The notes: generated by a model from the sequence alone, not told the origin. 64,000 nucleotides of DNA from Plantibacter flavus (GCF_002024505.1 NZ_CP019402.1:3968001-4032000); one strand, 5' to 3'. Shown: positions 1 through 9,196, counted from the stretch's first letter. Numbers and translations: made by a program.

Positions 1-1
1 C

Positions 2-40
2 ATCGGCTACGCCACGACCTGGCGTCGCGACGTCACCTAG
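2..40 (+). CDS. 3' end of an upstream gene (partial, unknown)
   Basis: An open frame enters from the left edge and ends at a TAG at 38-40, coding for the short tail IGYATTWRRDVT. The composition is compatible with a real protein end, and the next gene starts 100 bases later behind its own promoter-like TAGGCT (89-94). Too little is inside the window to name a family, and it could be chance open frame. Confidence 0.35.
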   Translation: MGYATTWRRDVT

Positions 41-140
41 GCACGGCGCGCGATGGCTCGCACCAGGCGGCCCCTCGGCGGGGAGGCGTAGGCTCGACGG
101 ACAGCCACCGACCGGTCGCCGCACCAGAGACAGGAGCACC

Positions 141-1157
141 ATGGGCCGCGCATACCTCGTCGAGCAGGTCGAGCACGAGGGTGGCAAACCCACCCGGACG
201 GTCGACCTCCGCGACCTCCCCGACGCCTCACTGCCCGACGCCGCCGTCACCGTCGACGTCGAGTACTCGAGCATCAACTACAAGGACGCCCTCGTCCTCA
301 CGGGGAAGCCGGGCGTCGTGCGGTCGTTCCCGATGGTCGCGGGCATCGACCTCGTCGGCGTCGTCGCGGCATCGAGTGATCCCGCGTGGACGGCCGGCGA
401 CCGCGTGGCCCTGTTCGGCGACGGCCTGAGCGAGACCCGGTACGGCGGGCTCTCCGAGCGTGCGAAGGTGCGGTCCGACGCGCTCGTCCGCGTCCCCGAC
501 CACGTCTCGAGCGCACAGGCCGCCGCGATCGGCACAGCCGGGTACACCGCGGCCCTCGCAGTGCTCGCGCTCGAGCACGGCAGCGCGACCTCCGGCGCCG
601 TCCGCGTCGGCGGGCTCCCCGTGCTCGTCACAGGAGCGGGTGGCGGCGTCGGAGGCATCGCGATCGCACTGCTGGCCGCCGCCGGCTTCGAAGTCACCGC
701 CTCGACGGGGCGGGTCGACGAGCTGGGTGACGCCCTGCGGCGGCTCGGTGCGACGTCGATCGTCGACCGCGCCGAGTTCGCCGAGGCCGGTCGCCCGCTC
801 GGCAGCCAGCGCTGGGCGGGAGCCGTCGACTCCGTCGGCGATCAGACGCTCGCGACGGTCCTGTCGCAGGTCGAGTACGGCGGGACGGTCGCCGCCTGTG
901 GTCTCGCCGGCGGGTCCGATCTCCCGACGTCGGTCATGCCGTTCATCCTCCGCGGAGTCACGCTCGCGGGCGTGAACTCCGTCGAGGCACCGCTCCCCCT
1001 GCGGCAGGCCGCCTGGGAGCGCGCTACCACCGCGCTCGACCTCGACGTCCTCGACACCCTGACCGAGACGGTCCCCTTCGCCGACGCGACGGATGCGGCC
1101 GAGCGGGTCCTCGCAGGCTCGGTCCACGGCCGGATCGTCGTCGACGTCCGCGCCTGA
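141..1157 (+). CDS. AcuI/YhdH-family quinone oxidoreductase-like MDR protein
   Basis: A 338-residue medium-chain dehydrogenase/reductase of the YhdH/AcuI type, a family of zinc-free NADPH-dependent reductases acting on acrylyl-CoA or quinone-like substrates in the cytoplasm. Visible signs are the N-terminal segment SSINYKDAL, the motif MVAGIDLVG, and the Rossmann nucleotide-binding loop VTGAGGGVGG near residue 160. No catalytic zinc cysteines are present, as expected for this branch. The ATG is supported by AGGAG (132-136) at normal spacing, and TAGGCT at 89-94 could be the -10 box. It stands alone in front of a pair of non-coding repeats. The family is clear; the exact substrate is not. Confidence 0.88.
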   Translation: MGRAYLVEQVEHEGGKPTRTVDLRDLPDASLPDAAVTVDVEYSSINYKDALVLTGKPGVVRSFPMVAGIDLVGVVAASSDPAWTAGDRVALFGDGLSETRYGGLSERAKVRSDALVRVPDHVSSAQAAAIGTAGYTAALAVLALEHGSATSGAVRVGGLPVLVTGAGGGVGGIAIALLAAAGFEVTASTGRVDELGDALRRLGATSIVDRAEFAEAGRPLGSQRWAGAVDSVGDQTLATVLSQVEYGGTVAACGLAGGSDLPTSVMPFILRGVTLAGVNSVEAPLPLRQAAWERATTALDLDVLDTLTETVPFADATDAAERVLAGSVHGRIVVDVRA

Positions 1158-1180
1158 TCGGGCCCAAGGAACAGGCCCGG

Positions 1181-1350
1181 CCGTCCCCAACTCAGGAGAG
1201 TTGCGGCGCGGCGCACGCCCACCCCGGCGACACACCGGCCGACTCCTGAGACAGGGACATCACCCGACCCGCCGTCCCCAACTCAGGAGAGTTGCGGCGC
1301 GGCGCACGCCCACCCGGGCGACACACCGGCCGACTCCTGAGACAGGGACA
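1181..1350. repeat. twin 79-bp direct repeat with internal inverted ends
   Basis: Two copies (1181-1259 and 1272-1350) are nearly identical, differing at about one position, and are separated by 12 bases. Each copy carries CTCAGGAG near its left end and CTCCTGAG near its right end, with GTCCC/GGGAC outside, so each can fold as a long imperfect hairpin. This is the layout of a REP/BIME-like intergenic element. It fills most of the 269-base gap between two convergent genes, where it may also act as a terminator. Confidence 0.75.
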
Positions 1351-1426
1351 CCGCGCAGCGCTCCAGGAACGCGACAGCGGCCGGTGCCCGAAGGCGACCG
1401 GCCGCTGCCGACGGGACTGCTGAGAC

Positions 1427-1717
1427 TCAGTAGCCGGCGGTCGACATGACCGAGCCGAGCGCGACGGCGTAGAAGATGCCGCCGATGATGCCGAGCACGA
1501 CGAGGATGATGCCGATGATGACACCGATCTTGGCGAGCTGGTTCGGGTAGCCGGCGTCCTTCGACTGCTTCTGCGCGACGAGGCTGATGATCAGGCCGAC
1601 GAGCGGCACGACGATCGCGAGGATGAGGCCGACGAGGCCGAGCGTCTTGCCCGGGTAGTCGGCGGGCAGGGCGCCGCCCGGCTGCTGCGGGGCGTTGTAC
1701 TGGGGTGCGTTGGTCAT
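1427..1717 (-). CDS. DUF4190-like small membrane protein
   Basis: A 96-residue protein with a short Pro/Gln-rich cytoplasmic tail followed by two strongly hydrophobic helices (roughly residues 25-48 and 68-92) separated by the polar stretch AQKQSKDAGYPNQLAKIG. This matches the DUF4190 type common in Actinobacteria, whose function is unknown. I start at the ATG at 1717, which has GAGAGG at a good distance; an upstream ATG in frame would add 28 residues with no recognisable domain. It is a paralogue of the next gene and of the gene ending at 15224. Confidence 0.8.
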   Translation of the reverse strand: MTNAPQYNAPQQPGGALPADYPGKTLGLVGLILAIVVPLVGLIISLVAQKQSKDAGYPNQLAKIGVIIGIILVVLGIIGGIFYAVALGSVMSTAGY

Positions 1718-1828
1718 GATGGTTCCTCTCGAGGATGGTAGATGCGCCACGGGCGCGAGCCAACAGTAGTGGGTTAGGTACCCGACAGGCGATGGGGACA
1801 ACTCCCCAATCGACCGGATGTCACCGGG

Positions 1829-2239
1829 TTACGGGCAGGTGATGGTGGTGCCGCCGCTCGTGTGCGTCCCTGAGCCGAGCTCGCCGCAGACCTCGGAGAT
1901 GGCCGATGCACCGATCGCGATACCCGCGATGATCGCGATGATCGCCAGCACGATGAAGACGATCGACAGGATGAGGCCGACCTTCGCCAGCGTGTTCTTG
2001 ACACCCGCGTTCTTCGACTGCACCAGTGCGACGATGCTCAGGATGAGGCCGATCGGCGGAGCGAGGAACGCGAGGATCAGCCCGACGATGCCGAGCGTCT
2101 TGCCGGCGGTCGCGTCGCCGGCGGGAGCTGCGCCGCCGGAGTACGCGGGAGCGGAGCCGTACTGATCCTTCGGGGGCTGCGGCGCCTGGGGAGCCTGCGG
2201 CGGCTGGCCGGGGTACTCACCGGGAGGAGGAGTCGACAT
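1829..2239 (-). CDS. DUF4190 domain membrane protein
   Basis: A 136-residue membrane protein. Residues 1-50 are Pro/Gln/Gly-rich and low-complexity. Then come two hydrophobic helices around a polar loop that includes LVQSKNAGVKNTLAKVG, very like the loop of the downstream paralogue. The C-terminus carries an extracytoplasmic tail with two cysteines (EVCGELG and a final ITCP) that could form a disulfide. AAGGA precedes the ATG. Family assignment to DUF4190 is by architecture and the function is unknown. The two paralogues are in tandem and probably arose by duplication. Confidence 0.82.
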   Translation of the reverse strand: MSTPPPGEYPGQPPQAPQAPQPPKDQYGSAPAYSGGAAPAGDATAGKTLGIVGLILAFLAPPIGLILSIVALVQSKNAGVKNTLAKVGLILSIVFIVLAIIAIIAGIAIGASAISEVCGELGSGTHTSGGTTITCP

Positions 2240-2431
2240 GGCTGTGGTCCTTTCGAACAGGCGGATCTGCGGAGGTTCGAGCGCGCCCAGAATACCGGTC
2301 AGACGTCGTTTTGTGCCCTGTTCGAGGGAAATGGTTGCGAACGGCCCTGATCAGCGCCAGGATGCGCTGGCACCGCGCCCTGGTCCACGATCCGGGCCCG
2401 GCCGAGACCGCCGTGCGTCCGGCAGCTCGTC

Positions 2432-2779
2432 CTAGTGCAGGTCGAGGGCCGCGATGAGCTCGGCGCTGCGACGGGTCGTGATGATGAGCCGCGAGTACTC
2501 CGCGTCTTCGAGATCGATGACGACCGACGGTTTGGTGCCCTTGATGACCAGGAAATCCATGCCACCGTGGAACTTCCACTGGCCGATGGCGAGCGTCAAC
2601 GGGATCGCGGTGCCGGGCGCTCGGATGCCCCGGACCCAGATCCACGGGTCGTCGGTGATGGTGGCGGAACGGATGCTCGACCGTGGCACGACGACGTTGC
2701 TCCGACGCAGCGAGAGCGCTTTGTCGTACGCGGACAGCTCGATCTCCAGTCGGTCGGGGTGCAGACGCAAGGAGGCCAT
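2432..2779 (-). CDS. small PH-like / hypothetical protein
   Basis: A 115-residue soluble protein with alternating short beta-strand-like segments ([42 protein letters not shown]) and a terminal helix. The pattern resembles small bacterial pleckstrin-homology-like proteins: a strand-rich body with WIWVRG followed by a phrase like [14 protein letters not shown]. There is no signal peptide or membrane segment. It lies just downstream of hemL on the same strand but about 100 bases away, so co-transcription is possible but not shown. The fold call is inference. Confidence 0.65.
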   Translation of the reverse strand: MASLRLHPDRLEIELSAYDKALSLRRSNVVVPRSSIRSATITDDPWIWVRGIRAPGTAIPLTLAIGQWKFHGGMDFLVIKGTKPSVVIDLEDAEYSRLIITTRRSAELIAALDLH

Positions 2780-2887
2780 GCCTCTAGTCTGCCAACCCCC
2801 ACCGACGTTCGCGTTGCCGGAAGTTCACAAAGCGGTAACGCATGCCCTGTGCGACGTCCGCCGTCGGCGGTGGGGCGACCGTCCGAC

Positions 2888-4302
2888 TCAGCGGATGGCC
2901 GCCGCAGCCGCGCGGGCCGCCGCGGGCAGGGCGTCGACGATGCGCCCGATCGCTTCGTCGTCGTGCGCCGCGGAGACGAACCAGGCCTCGTACACGCTCG
3001 GCGGGAGCGACACCCCGGCGTCGAGCATGCGGTGGAAGAAGGCCGGGTACCGGAAGGCGTCCTGCCGCAGGACCGCGGCGTAATCGGTCGGTGCCGTCTC
3101 GCTGAAGGCGAAGGAGAACAGGTTCCCGGCGCGTTGCACGGTGTGCGCGACCCCGGCCTCCGTGAGTGCGTTCGAGGTCGCCTCGGACACGATCGCGGCC
3201 GCCGCGTCGACCCGACGGTAGACGTCCTGGTCGGCGAGGCGCAACGTCTCGATGCCGGCGGCGAGGGCCACCGGGTTCCCCGAGAGCGTCCCGGCCTGGT
3301 AGACCGGGCCGGTCGGCGCGAGCAGGTCCATGAGCTCGGCGCGTCCACCCAGCGCGGCGAGGGGCATGCCGCCGCCGATGACCTTGCCGAAGGTGAAGAG
3401 GTCGGGCTGGTACACACCGACGGGGATGCTGATGGCACCGGTCGAGTTGGCGACGGCGTGGTTGCCGGCCTCCCAGGCCTCTGCGCCCGGCACGGGCTCC
3501 GTGCCCGGTGCGACGGCGGCGAGTCCGCGGTTGTCGAGCCCCACCAACCGGCGGAGGAGACGCGGAACCCGGTGAGCACCTCGTCGATGATGACCAGCGC
3601 GCCGTACTCGTGCGCGAGCTTCACGACGCTCGCGTTGAACCCCGGAGCCGGCGGCACGACGCCCATGTTGGCGGAGGCCGCCTCCATGATGATCGCGGCG
3701 ATGTCCTGGCCCCGCTCGGCGAAGACCTCGCGGAGTGCCGACCGGTCGTTGTACGGGACGACGATCGTCTGGGCGGCAGTCTCGGCGGTGACCCCGGCGG
3801 ACCCCGGCAGGGCGAGGGTCGCGACGCCCGATCCCGCTTCGGCGAGCAGGCCGTCGGAGTGGCCGTGGTAGTGGCCGGCGAACTTCACGATGAGACTGCG
3901 ACCCGTGGCACCGCGCGCGAGGCGGATGGCCGTCATAGTCGCCTCGGTGCCGGTGGAGACCATGCGCAGCTTCTCGATCGGCGCGACACCGGACGCCTGG
4001 ACGCGCTCCTTGACGAGCTCCGCGAGCTCGGTCTCGGCCGGGGTGGACGCGCCGAAGGAGAGACCGCGGGCCGCAGCGGCCTGCACGGCCTCGACGACCT
4101 GCGGGTGCGCGTGTCCCAGGAGTGCGGGGCCCCACGCGCTCACGAGGTCGACGTACTGCACGCCCTCGGAGTCGGTGATGTAGGGGCCGGTCGCGGACAC
4201 CATGAACCGCGGCGTACCGCCGACGGAGCGGAAGGCTCGGACGGGCGAGTTCACCCCGCCGGGGATCGATCGCTGGGCTCTGACGAATGCTGCGTCGTTC
4301 AT
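2888..4302 (-). pseudogene. hemL: hemL, glutamate-1-semialdehyde 2,1-aminomutase, frameshifted in this sequence
   Basis: HemL makes 5-aminolevulinate from glutamate-1-semialdehyde using PLP, the second step of the C5 pathway that begins with HemA. The N-terminal two thirds read from the ATG at 4302 ([29 protein letters not shown], the PLP-pocket segment [11 protein letters not shown]). The rest, including the PLP lysine in [12 protein letters not shown] and the typical [11 protein letters not shown], is in another frame. The switch falls at a run of four C (3539-3542, plus strand) where GWWG should continue into LDNRG; one missing base explains it. Restored length is about 471 residues, with an extra stretch of some 40 residues before FTFGK. 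The ATG overlaps the hemB stop by ATGA. A sequencing error is the simplest reading. Confidence 0.85.
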
Positions 4303-5306
4303 CGGGTTCCTCCTGCACGCAGGCCGCGCGCCTCATCCAACCAACCGGCGAGTTCGACGGCCCAGTAGCTCAGGACGACCTCGGCTCCGGCGCGCTTGAT
4401 GGACAGCACCGACTCCTCGATCGCGCGTCGACGGTCGATCCAGCCCTGCTGGGCGGCGGCCTCGATCATGGCGTACTCACCGGACACCTGGTACGCCCAG
4501 ACCGGGATCGACACCGTGTCCGCCACGTCGGCCAGGACGTCGAGGAAGCTCCCCGCGGGCTTCACCATGACGATGTCGGCGCCCTCGGCCTCGTCGATGA
4601 GGGCCTCGCGCAGACCCTCACGACGGTTGGCGGGGTCGAGCTGGTAGGTGCGGCGGTCGCCCTGCAGTTGCGAGTCGACGGCCTCGCGGAACGGCCCGTA
4701 GAGCGCGGATGCGAACTTCGCCGAGTAGGCGAGGATGATCGTGTCGTCGAACCCGGCGGCGTCGAGCGTCTCGCGGACGGCGGCGACCTGGCCGTCCATC
4801 ATGCCCGAGAGCCCGAGGAGGGCCGAACCCGACTCGGCCTGGGCCAGCGCCATGTCGCGGTAACGGTCGAGCGTGCGGTCGTTGTCGACGCGCCCGCGGT
4901 CGTCGAGGACGCCGCAGTGTCCGTGATCGGTGAACTCGTCGAGGCAGAGGTCGGTCTGCACGACCAGGGCGTCGCCCACCTCGGCGACGAGCGCACGGGT
5001 GGCCACGTTGAGGATGCCGTCGGGGTCCGTCGCGCCGGAACCCACGGCGTCGCGCTCGGCCGGGACACCGAAGAGCATGACCCCACCGATGCCGGCCGCG
5101 GCCGCCTCGGCCGCGGCGCGCTTCGCGCTGTCGACGGTGTGCTGCCGGACGCCCGGCATCGAGGAGATCTCGACCGGCTCGGAGACGCCCTCCCGAACGA
5201 ACATGGGGAGCACCAGCTCCGCCGGATCGAGTCGCGTCTCGCTGACGAGGCGACGGATGGCCGGCTGCTGCCGGAGACGACGGGGACGGGTCTCGGGAAT
5301 GCTCAC
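4299..5306 (-). CDS. hemB: delta-aminolevulinic acid dehydratase (porphobilinogen synthase)
   Basis: Condenses two 5-aminolevulinate molecules into porphobilinogen in the cytoplasm. The 335-residue length fits the family. The two Schiff-base lysines are visible: Lys197 in [17 protein letters not shown] and Lys249 in VMVKPAGSF. The metal-site loop reads [14 protein letters not shown] (about 119-132), with cysteines at the first and last metal positions but Asp in the middle one, a variant of the zinc-type site. Start is GTG at 5306, placed six bases after a TAGGCT -10 box (5313-5318), so it is probably leaderless. It overlaps hemL by ATGA and forms a two-gene unit with it. Confidence 0.97.
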   Translation of the reverse strand: MSIPETRPRRLRQQPAIRRLVSETRLDPAELVLPMFVREGVSEPVEISSMPGVRQHTVDSAKRAAAEAAAAGIGGVMLFGVPAERDAVGSGATDPDGILNVATRALVAEVGDALVVQTDLCLDEFTDHGHCGVLDDRGRVDNDRTLDRYRDMALAQAESGSALLGLSGMMDGQVAAVRETLDAAGFDDTIILAYSAKFASALYGPFREAVDSQLQGDRRTYQLDPANRREGLREALIDEAEGADIVMVKPAGSFLDVLADVADTVSIPVWAYQVSGEYAMIEAAAQQGWIDRRRAIEESVLSIKRAGAEVVLSYWAVELAGWLDEARGLRAGGTR

Positions 5307-5312
5307 CCGTCC

Positions 5313-5318
5313 AGCCTA
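5313..5318 (-). promoter_or_regulatory. -10 box of the hemB-hemL leaderless promoter
   Basis: TAGGCT on the minus strand lies exactly six bases before the GTG start of hemB, in the 61-base gap after hemD. There is no Shine-Dalgarno sequence. The arrangement matches actinobacterial leaderless promoters and the one before hemA (TAGACT, six bases, GTG). It implies hemB-hemL can be transcribed separately from hemQHCD. Confidence 0.6.
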
Positions 5319-5367
5319 CGCGCCGCTACCGACGCGCCCTCCCGGTTCGCGCAGGGCGAGAAGCCGG

Positions 5368-6192
5368 TCAGCGGTTCTCGTCGCCGGCGTCCTCGTCGTG
5401 CTTCTGGCTGAGCGCCACGGACACGATCGCCTCGATCAGCGAGTCGACCGTCTGCTGCTCCGCCACGACGTCGACCCGGAGCCCGTAGCCTCGGGCGTCA
5501 CGAGCCGTGCGGGGTCCGATCGCGGCGATGACGGTGCTCTCGGGGATCTCGGGGAACTGCGAACGGACCTGCTCCGCCACGCTGCCCGAGGTGACGAGGA
5601 TGGCACGCACCCGGCCGCTGGCGACGTCGGCGACGATCTTCTCGGCGACCGGGACACCGACCGTGCGGTAGGCGACGACGGACTGGACGTCGTGCCCGGC
5701 GGCGATCAGGCCCTCCGTGAGGAGCGGCTTGGCGATGGCCGAGCGGAGCGTGAGGATGCGCTTCGGGTGCGGTTCGAGCGCCGTGAGCTCCTGCACCATG
5801 CCCTTGGCGGAGTTGTCCTTCGCCGGCACGAGGTCGACGCTGTAGCCGACGGCGGTGAGTGCGGCAGCGGTGGTCTCGCCGACGGCGGCGATCCTCGTCG
5901 TCTCGGGGATCCGGATCCGCTGCGAGGACAGCACGTCGACCGTGGTCGCGCTCGTCACGGTGAGCCAGTCGAACTCGCCCGCCTCGAGCGCCGCGAGCGC
6001 GGTCCCGAGGGTCTCCGGGTCGTCGGTGCTGGCGAAGTTGATCATCGGGGCGACGACGGGCGACCCGCCCTTGCCACGGACCGTCCCGGCGACCGAATCG
6101 CCCCACGGACCGCCGCGCGGCACGAGGACGCGCCACCCGCCGAGCGGCTTGGTGGCGGTGGGAACGGTGTTCGACTTCGTCCAGTCCTTCAC
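5368..6192 (-). CDS. hemD: uroporphyrinogen-III synthase
   Basis: Cyclises hydroxymethylbilane to uroporphyrinogen III with inversion of ring D. The 274-residue protein has the loose two-domain HemD pattern: WRVLVPRGGPWGDSV at the start, DWLTVTSATTVDVL near residue 95, RIAAVGETTAAAL, and in the second half RAILVTSGSVAEQV and IAAIGPRTARDARGYG. HemD is poorly conserved, but the position directly after hemC settles the call. Start is the GTG at 6192, which overlaps the hemC stop as GTGA, so translation is probably coupled. A charged tail (KHDEDAGDENR) ends the protein. Confidence 0.93.
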   Translation of the reverse strand: MKDWTKSNTVPTATKPLGGWRVLVPRGGPWGDSVAGTVRGKGGSPVVAPMINFASTDDPETLGTALAALEAGEFDWLTVTSATTVDVLSSQRIRIPETTRIAAVGETTAAALTAVGYSVDLVPAKDNSAKGMVQELTALEPHPKRILTLRSAIAKPLLTEGLIAAGHDVQSVVAYRTVGVPVAEKIVADVASGRVRAILVTSGSVAEQVRSQFPEIPESTVIAAIGPRTARDARGYGLRVDVVAEQQTVDSLIEAIVSVALSQKHDEDAGDENR

Positions 6193-7136
6193 GCAGCGCC
6201 TCCCAGCGGGGCAAGGTCGGCTGCGCCGGCCTCGATGAGCTCGTCCGCGAGCGAGACACCCAGCGCGTCGGCCGCTTGCAGCAGCTCCCGCCCGTGTCCG
6301 TCGCCGGAGAACCCCTCCGCGCGGCTCTCCCGGTGGATCATCTCGGTGCCGTCGAGCGAGTAGACGGCCGCCTGCAGCACGAGGTCCTCGTCGTCGAGCC
6401 ACGCTGCGGCGCCGACGGGGGCCGAGCAACCGGCCTCGAGTCGACGGAGCACGGCCCGTTCCGCCGTGGCCTGCCATCGGCTCGGCGCGTGGTCGAGCAG
6501 CGCGATGGAACCGGCGATGGACGACTCGTCGTCGTCGAGGCACTCGATCGCGAGTGCCCCCTGCCCCGGCGCGGTCGGCCAGGTGTCGAGGTCGAAGAGC
6601 CCGGTGACGGCATCGAGCCGTCCGAGGCGGGTGAGACCGGCGGCCGCGAGGACGACGGCGTCGAGGTCGTCGTCGATGCGGCGCAGGCGGGTGTCGATGT
6701 TGCCGCGGATGTCGACGACCTCGAGGTCGGGCCGAATGCGCTTCAGCTGGGCGATCCGTCGCGGTGAGCCGGTGCCGATCCTGGCCCCCTGCGGCAGGTC
6801 GTCGAGCGAGCGGTCGTCCGAGGCGCACAGCGCGTCGCGTGGATCCTCGCGCATCGGCATGGCGGCGATCGTGAAGCCCTCGGCCGGAGCCGTCGGCAGG
6901 TCCTTCAAGGAGTGCACGACGAGATCGCACGCGCCGTCGAGCAGGGCGTCGCGGAGCGCGTTGACGAACACGCCCGTCCCGCCGATGGTGGAGAGCGACT
7001 CACGACTCGTGTCGCCCTGCGTCGTGACGGTGACGATCTCGACGTCCTCACCGGTGGCCGCCGTGAGGGCGTCGGCCACATGACCGGTCTGCGCCAGCGC
7101 CAGGGCGCTGCCGCGGGTTCCGATACGAAGGGTCAT
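6189..7136 (-). CDS. hemC: porphobilinogen deaminase (hydroxymethylbilane synthase)
   Basis: Polymerises four porphobilinogens into hydroxymethylbilane, using a covalent dipyrromethane cofactor. The 315-residue protein begins MTLRIGTRGSALALAQT. It holds FVNALRDALLDG and VVHSLKDLPT in domain 1, IGTGSPRRIAQLKRIRPDL around residue 120, and the cofactor-bearing cysteine Cys237 in LEAGCSAPVGA. All expected substrate-binding arginines in these motifs are present. The ATG at 7136 overlaps the hemH stop as ATGA, and the stop overlaps the hemD start. Part of the unit hemQ-hemH-hemC-hemD. Confidence 0.97.
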   Translation of the reverse strand: MTLRIGTRGSALALAQTGHVADALTAATGEDVEIVTVTTQGDTSRESLSTIGGTGVFVNALRDALLDGACDLVVHSLKDLPTAPAEGFTIAAMPMREDPRDALCASDDRSLDDLPQGARIGTGSPRRIAQLKRIRPDLEVVDIRGNIDTRLRRIDDDLDAVVLAAAGLTRLGRLDAVTGLFDLDTWPTAPGQGALAIECLDDDESSIAGSIALLDHAPSRWQATAERAVLRRLEAGCSAPVGAAAWLDDEDLVLQAAVYSLDGTEMIHRESRAEGFSGDGHGRELLQAADALGVSLADELIEAGAADLAPLGGAA

Positions 7137-8383
7137 GGGGCGATCCCCGAGAACGCCGGTTTGAAGCCCAGCCGGGCGTTCTCGCAGCACCCGGGGCGGC
7201 AGACGTCGTACCAGGGGCCGAGGTCGGTCATGTGCGGTCGTTCCTCGACGGGCGTGCCGTCGCGGCGCTCGAGGACGAGGTCGACGAGTCCCTTGACGTA
7301 GGCGGCGGCGGTGCCCGGCGTCGGGACGCGGACGGCGGCCAGGCCGTGTTCGCCGGCCGTCTCGATGGCCTCGTTGTCGAGGTCCCACATGACCTCCATG
7401 TGGTCGCTCACGAAGCCGAGCGGCACGATGACGATGGCCTTGCGGCCGGCGGCGGGCAGCTCGGCGATCGCGTCGTTGATGTCGGGCTCGAGCCACGGCA
7501 TGCTGGGCGGGCCCGACCGGGACTGGTAGACGAGCTGCCACGGCACCGAGACGCCGCTGCCGACCGCGCCACCGAGGACACCGGCCTCACGGAGCTGGTC
7601 GATGGCGTTCGCCATGACGACCTCGGCGACCGCGAGGTGCTGGGCCTCGTACGCCCCGTGGTCGCCGAAGCCGCGGAAGTCGGGGCCGGAGCGCGCGGCG
7701 TCGCCGGTGGGGATCGAGTGCGTCGCGAAGAGCACCTCGATCTCCGTCTCGGCGGAGAGCTCGGGCTGTTCGCGCAGGTACTCGGCGATCGCCTCGCGGA
7801 CGCCGTCGATGAACGGGGTCACGAAGCCGGGGTGGTCGAAGAACTGACGCACCTTGTCGATCTGGATCTCGCCCTGGAGGTTCGTCTCGTCGACGGCGAT
7901 CGCGAAGTCCTCGCGGTACTGCCGACAGCTCGAGTACGAGGAGTAGGCGCTCGTGGCGATCGCGATGAGCTTCGTGAAGCCGCGCTCGTGCGCCTCGGTC
8001 AGCGCGTCGCGCAGGTACGGATCCCAGTTGCGGTTGCCCCAGAGGACCGGGAGGTCGATGCCACGGGACGCGAGTTCGAGCTCCAGGGCCGCCTTGAGCG
8101 CACGGTTCTGGTCGTTGATGGGGCTGACGCCGCCGAAATGGCGGTAGTGGTGGGCGACCTCTTCGAGACGCTCCTCGGGGATCCCGCGCCCGCGCGTGAC
8201 GTTGCGGAGGAACGGGATGACGTCGTCCTGGCCCTCGGGCCCGCCGAAGCCGGCGAGGAGGATGGCGTCGTAGTCCGTCGGCTCGGAGACGTGCTCAGGA
8301 CCGGCCGCTGCGGCGTCGGTCGCGCCGCGGACGATGCGCTCGGGGGCTTCGGCTCCGGTGCTCCCCAGGTTCATGGCTGCCAT
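7133..8383 (-). CDS. hemH: coproporphyrin III ferrochelatase
   Basis: Inserts Fe2+ into coproporphyrin III (the CpfC role) in organisms that carry HemQ, as here; it would be called protoporphyrin ferrochelatase by older naming. The 416-residue protein has a variable leader of about 36 residues, then YDAILLAGFGGPEG, RHFGGVSPIN, GNRNWDPYL, the catalytic-histidine motif FATHSIP, and PLGFVSDHMEVMWDLD with the conserved Glu. Near the C-terminus VCRPGCCEN supplies three cysteines consistent with the [2Fe-2S] cluster of actinobacterial ferrochelatases. The start overlaps the hemQ stop by one base (TGATG). An internal ATG three codons downstream is an alternative start. Confidence 0.95.
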   Translation of the reverse strand: MAAMNLGSTGAEAPERIVRGATDAAAAGPEHVSEPTDYDAILLAGFGGPEGQDDVIPFLRNVTRGRGIPEERLEEVAHHYRHFGGVSPINDQNRALKAALELELASRGIDLPVLWGNRNWDPYLRDALTEAHERGFTKLIAIATSAYSSYSSCRQYREDFAIAVDETNLQGEIQIDKVRQFFDHPGFVTPFIDGVREAIAEYLREQPELSAETEIEVLFATHSIPTGDAARSGPDFRGFGDHGAYEAQHLAVAEVVMANAIDQLREAGVLGGAVGSGVSVPWQLVYQSRSGPPSMPWLEPDINDAIAELPAAGRKAIVIVPLGFVSDHMEVMWDLDNEAIETAGEHGLAAVRVPTPGTAAAYVKGLVDLVLERRDGTPVEERPHMTDLGPWYDVCRPGCCENARLGFKPAFSGIAP

Positions 8384-9105
8384 CAGCGCACCACCTCCAA
8401 TGCCTCGGCGGGCGTGATACGGCGGCCCGTGAAGAACGGCACCTCTTCGCGCACGTGGCGGCGCGCTTCGGTGTTGCGCAGGTCGCGCATGAGGTCGACG
8501 AGTTCGACGACGTCGTCGGCCTCGAGCGGCAGGAGCCACTCGTAGTCGCCGAGGGCGAAGGAGGCGACGGTGTTGGCGAGCACACCCGTGAACGCCGCAC
8601 CCTGACGGCCGTGCTCGGCGAGCATCTTGCGACGCTCCTCCTCCGGCAGGAGGTACCACTCGTAGCTGCGCACGAAGGGGTACAGGCAGAGCCAGCCCTT
8701 CGGCTCGATGCCGCGGAGGAACCCGGGGACGTGCTGCCGGTTGAACTCGGCGTCGCGGTGGACGCCCATGGCGTTCCAGGTGGGTGCCAGCGAACCGAGG
8801 ATGGCGGTGCGGCGCAGCTCGCGGAGGCCGGCCTGCAGGCCCTCGGCGGTGTCGCCGTGGAGCCACAGCATGAGGTCGGCGTCGGCGCGGAGGCCGGAGA
8901 CGTCGTAGATGCCGCGCAGGGTCACGCCCTGGGCTTCGACGAGTGCGATGGATGCTTCGAGTTCGGAGACATGCTCTTCGCCGAGCGGCAGCGCACTCGC
9001 CGGCTCGCGGCGCAGGACAGCCCAGAGGGTGAATCCTGAGGGGCCAGTCGGGGTGGCTGAGTCGGTCGGGTGGTGCGATGCCTCGGCAGAGGCCGGGTGA
9101 GTCAT
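8383..9105 (-). CDS. hemQ: coproheme decarboxylase (HemQ/ChdC, chlorite-dismutase fold)
   Basis: Decarboxylates two propionates of coproheme with H2O2 to give heme b, the last step of the coproporphyrin-dependent pathway. The 240-residue protein shows the expected segment LYPFVRSYEWY, whose first tyrosine (Tyr142) aligns with the radical-forming catalytic Tyr, and the proximal heme ligand candidate His165 in AEHGRQG. The distal glutamine of chlorite dismutases is not implied. The residues after the catalytic Tyr differ from the YPMSK of Firmicutes, as in other actinobacteria. GAGGA lies upstream of the ATG at 9105, which begins the hemQHCD operon. Confidence 0.95.
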   Translation of the reverse strand: MTHPASAEASHHPTDSATPTGPSGFTLWAVLRREPASALPLGEEHVSELEASIALVEAQGVTLRGIYDVSGLRADADLMLWLHGDTAEGLQAGLRELRRTAILGSLAPTWNAMGVHRDAEFNRQHVPGFLRGIEPKGWLCLYPFVRSYEWYLLPEEERRKMLAEHGRQGAAFTGVLANTVASFALGDYEWLLPLEADDVVELVDLMRDLRNTEARRHVREEVPFFTGRRITPAEALEVVR

Positions 9106-9196
9106 AGTCCTATCCTCACCCAGTTCGGTCGATTGGGCAAAAGGGACAGGTCACGATTGACACCGAGCCCAGCCTCACCGGCGATACAGTCGGGTG

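Noticed and set aside
3539..3542. Programmed -1 or +1 frameshift in hemL
   Set aside because: There is no slippery heptamer with pseudoknot signal, HemL is never known to be frameshifted, and two other genes show the same defect at runs of G/C.
2435..3871. A long plus-strand open frame opposite hemL and its neighbour
   Set aside because: It lies antisense to a recognised gene, has Arg/Asp/Gly-rich composition, and no ribosome-binding site; high-GC DNA makes such frames by chance.
9157..9190. A sigma-70-like promoter with TTGACA (9157-9162) and TACAGT (9185-9190)
   Set aside because: The gap is 22 bases, too long for a usual promoter. TACAGT alone is better seen as the -10 of a leaderless start.
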